The notes beneath the pieces were generated by a model. That model worked only from the letters and a program-made list of their open reading frames with translations, was not told the origin of the DNA and did not search any database. 64,000 bases of DNA from NCBI RefSeq assembly GCF_003711805.1, contig NZ_QXCP01000003.1, positions 248,001-312,000 of the forward strand, written 5' to 3'. Position numbers and translations under genes: made by a program. Of this stretch, positions 61,997 to 64,000 are shown in pieces. This DNA comes from Brachybacterium sp. EE-P12. Lineage in GTDB: Bacteria > Actinomycetota > Actinomycetes > Actinomycetales > Dermabacteraceae. Each line of letters begins with the position of its first letter. The stretch's first letter is position 1.

Positions 61997-62500
61997 ATGA
62001 GCACCGCACCGCGACCGCCGATCGCCCCGCTCTCGCTGAGCCTCGTCCTCGCGAAGCTCGACGTCGGCGATGCCGAGGACGCGCTGCGCACCGTCGCCGG
62101 GCAGCTCCTGGACGCCGGCGCCGTCACCGACGCGTTCCCCGAGGCGCTGCAGGTGCGGGAGCGGCGCTATCCCACGGGTCTGCCCACGCCCGTGCCCACC
62201 GCGATCCCGCACGCGGACCCCGAGCACGTCCTCGTTCCCGGGCTGGCGCTCGTGACCCTCGCCCGCCCCGTCCCCTTCGGCGAGATGGGCGGCAGCGGCG
62301 GCGAGGTCCCGGTGCAGCTGCTGGCCATGCCGCTGCTGACCGACGCGCGCGACCACCTCGCCGCCCTGCGCCGCCTGATGAGCCTGCTGCAGGGCGGGAC
62401 CGCGGTCGCCGAGCTGATCGCGGCGGAGGACGAGGAGACGCTGCGCGCCCGCGCCGAGGAGCTGCTGGGCCGCACAGGAGAGACGGAGGAGAACGCATGA
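61997..62500 (+). CDS. PTS EIIA-like protein (fructose/galactitol type)
   Basis: A 167-residue EIIA domain. His72 in TAIPHADPEHV is the phospho-acceptor, preceded by VRERRYPTGLP as in the mannitol/fructose/galactitol group. It accepts phosphate from HPr (ptsH at 36 kb). No EIIB or EIIC lies beside it, and its last codons overlap a Nudix hydrolase by 4 bases, an unusual neighbour that suggests a regulatory rather than transport role. Confidence 0.82.
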   Translation: MSTAPRPPIAPLSLSLVLAKLDVGDAEDALRTVAGQLLDAGAVTDAFPEALQVRERRYPTGLPTPVPTAIPHADPEHVLVPGLALVTLARPVPFGEMGGSGGEVPVQLLAMPLLTDARDHLAALRRLMSLLQGGTAVAELIAAEDEETLRARAEELLGRTGETEENA

Positions 62501-62964
62501 GGACCCCCCGGCTGGGCGTGAAGGCCCTGATCGTCCGCGACGGCCAGGTGCTGATGAACCGCTACGTCGAGCCCGAGGGCCGGGAGGTGTTCGCCCTGCC
62601 CGGAGGCGGGCAGGAGCACGGCGAGGACCAGACCACGGCGATGGTGCGCGAATGCCGCGAGGAGATCGGCGCCGAGGTCGAGGTGCACCAACCCGCCTGC
62701 CTGTTCGAGGTCATGATGGACCGCCGCATGGTCGACGGCTCCCCGATCCCGCCCTTCCACCAGGTCAACATCGCCTACTGGTGCGGACTTGCCGAGGGGG
62801 AGGAGCCCGGCGAGGGCACCGATCCCGACCCCGGTCAGGCCGGCACCGCCTGGCTCCCGCTGGACCGGCTCGGCGAGCACGTGGTCCACCCCGTCGAGCT
62901 CGCCCGCTGGCTCGAGTCGGACCCCAGCTCGCGCCCCTTCAGCCTCGGGGTGTGCGGGAGCTGA
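62497..62964 (+). CDS. Nudix hydrolase
   Basis: A 155-residue protein with a near-canonical Nudix box (GGGQEHGEDQTTAMVRECREEIGAEV, containing REC-REEIG). It hydrolyses a nucleoside diphosphate-linked compound, with the substrate unknown. The PPFHQVNIAYWCG strand after the box is similar to CoA/8-oxo-type homologues but undecided. The ATG overlaps the EIIA stop. Confidence 0.88.
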   Translation: MRTPRLGVKALIVRDGQVLMNRYVEPEGREVFALPGGGQEHGEDQTTAMVRECREEIGAEVEVHQPACLFEVMMDRRMVDGSPIPPFHQVNIAYWCGLAEGEEPGEGTDPDPGQAGTAWLPLDRLGEHVVHPVELARWLESDPSSRPFSLGVCGS

Positions 62965-63036
62965 GCACGCGCTAGCCTGGCAGGGCGAACATCCAGCGAC
63001 GGCGCTCGCCGTCGTGCCCCGAGCGTCAGGAGACCC

Positions 63037-63885
63037 ATGACCATCTCGCCCCGCATCTCCTTCCACGACGGCCGTTCCATCCCGCAGCTCGGCTACGGGG
63101 TGTGGCAGGTGGAGAACGAGGTCGCCGCCGACGTCGTCGTGAGCGCCCTCGATGCCGGCTACCGCCACGTCGACACCGCCCGCGGCTACAACAACGAGGC
63201 CGGTGTGGGCCAGGCGCTGAGCCGCACCGACCTGCCCCGCGACGAGATCTTCGTGACCTCGAAGGTCCCCAACCAGGACCAGGGCCGCGATACGACCCTG
63301 CGCTCCTTCGACGCGACCATGGAGGACCTGGGCCTCGACGAGCTCGACCTCTACCTCATCCACTGGCCCGCCCCCTCCAAGGGTCTGGCGCTGGAGACCT
63401 GGAAGGCTCTCGTGGAGCTCAAGGAGCAGGGCCGGATCCGCTCCATCGGCGTCTCGAACTTCCGCGTCGAGGACCTCGAGCTGATCGAGGCCGAGACCGG
63501 CGTGCTGCCCGTCCTGAACCAGATCGAGGTCCACCCGTACCTCGGCAACGCCGAGCTGCGCGCCTTCCACGCCGAGAAGGGCATCGTCACCGAGTCCTGG
63601 TCGCCGCTGGGCCAGGGCGGCGGCGAGCTCGAGGACCCCGTGGTCACCCAGGTCGCCGAGGCGCACGGCGCGAGCCCCGCCCAGGTGCTGCTCGCCTGGA
63701 ACCTGGCGCTGGGCAATGTGGTGATCTCGAAGTCCGTCACCCCCGAGCGGATCGCCGCGAACCTCGCCTCCCTCGAGCTGACCCTCACCGAGGACGAGAT
63801 CGCGCAGATCTCCGCCCTCGACAAGGGCGCCGCCGGCCGCCAGGGCCCCGACCCCGACGAGTTCGCCGGGCATCAGGGAGCCTGA
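63037..63885 (+). CDS. aldo/keto reductase
   Basis: A 282-residue NADPH-dependent carbonyl reductase of the AKR5-like (2,5-diketogluconate reductase) type. The catalytic tetrad D46, Y51, K76 and H109 is complete, and SKSVTPERIAAN binds NADPH. AGGAGAC lies just before the ATG. Confidence 0.92.
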   Translation: MTISPRISFHDGRSIPQLGYGVWQVENEVAADVVVSALDAGYRHVDTARGYNNEAGVGQALSRTDLPRDEIFVTSKVPNQDQGRDTTLRSFDATMEDLGLDELDLYLIHWPAPSKGLALETWKALVELKEQGRIRSIGVSNFRVEDLELIEAETGVLPVLNQIEVHPYLGNAELRAFHAEKGIVTESWSPLGQGGGELEDPVVTQVAEAHGASPAQVLLAWNLALGNVVISKSVTPERIAANLASLELTLTEDEIAQISALDKGAAGRQGPDPDEFAGHQGA

Positions 63886-63908
63886 GCCCCGGGCCGAGCC
63901 CCACGGGC

Positions 63909-64000
63909 TCAGACGCGGACGGTCGCACCCGCGAGCGTCGCGGCATGGGGGTCGAAGTCGGCGGGCATCGGCTCGACCTCGTCGAAGGTCGAGCCGATCT
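63909..64000 (-). CDS. C-terminal end of a truncated gene
   Basis: The minus-strand frame enters from the right edge and stops at a TGA (63911-63909). About 29 residues, containing STFDEVEPMPADFDPHAATL, are visible with normal GC3. No family recognised. Confidence 0.6.
   Translation of the reverse strand, partial: IGSTFDEVEPMPADFDPHAATLAGATVRV

Overview
The window is about 70% GC, densely packed and free of phage, insertion sequences or CRISPR. Codons end almost always in G or C. Many genes sit 6-8 bases behind a TANNNT-type -10 box, as expected for leaderless mRNAs, and stop/start overlaps of 4 bases are frequent. Gene content (two-component and Ser/Thr kinases, GPP34, DUF222-HNH, DUF3817, SNF2 plus SWIM pair, actinobacterial SufE/rhodanese pair) points to a chromosomal segment of an actinomycete, most likely Micrococcales and plausibly Brachybacterium or a close relative. 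The genus is an inference from style and gene families only.

Layout. 1-7 kb: an MFS exporter, a damaged-looking alpha/beta hydrolase, an unknown protein, a phosphodiesterase-fold protein without its metal ligands, a lipoprotein/membrane protein pair, and a membrane Ser/Thr kinase whose promoter faces that pair across a perfect inverted repeat. 7-17.5 kb: a serine beta-lactamase-like hydrolase, a SWIM protein coupled to an SNF2 ATPase, a MinD-like ATPase, a PP2C-like protein, a 590-base intergenic region holding promoters and a C-loop small RNA candidate (6C-like), a winged-helix regulator, a methionine-rich mini-ORF behind a 13-bp hairpin, and upp. 17.5-29 kb: a DHFR-like reductase, tadA, an alcohol dehydrogenase, an SsuABC/THI5-type ABC importer, a Phd/VapC toxin-antitoxin pair with a large palindromic operator, a DesK/NarL-type two-component pair, a small membrane exporter, metNIQ, and a short-chain dehydrogenase. 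29-36 kb: two overlapping oligopeptidase B paralogues, the upstream one having lost the whole catalytic triad, then an HTH protein, a tandem Usp protein and tRNA-Ser(CGA) closed by a perfect palindromic terminator. 36-43 kb: HPr, TetR, an M20 peptidase, Dps, an unknown protein, PadR with its operator, SufE with a sulfurtransferase, and a VOC protein. 43-64 kb: a DUF222-HNH nuclease with a structured leader, asparaginase/SRPBCC/RlmC as one overlapping operon, DUF3817, GPP34, HrpB, a lipoprotein, a protein with a HicA-like tail, a small coupled ORF with a CTG start, a BCCT transporter, a bile acid:Na symporter-like protein, a GCS2 ligase-like enzyme, a flavoprotein reductase, an unknown acidic protein, an aminodeoxychorismate lyase-like PLP enzyme, a PTS EIIA overlapping a Nudix hydrolase, and an aldo/keto reductase. 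Partial genes lie at both edges.

Functional links visible here: sulfur handling (metNIQ, SsuABC-like importer, rhodanese plus SufE), osmotic and ion uptake (BCCT, SBF), sugar PTS parts (HPr and a distant EIIA), stress protection (Dps, Usp), and signalling by phosphorylation (Ser/Thr kinase at 5.7 kb, PP2C-like protein at 14.3 kb). The strongest unexplained theme is that three hydrolase-fold proteins in the first 34 kb keep intact reading frames while missing catalytic residues. One of them is translationally coupled to its active paralogue.
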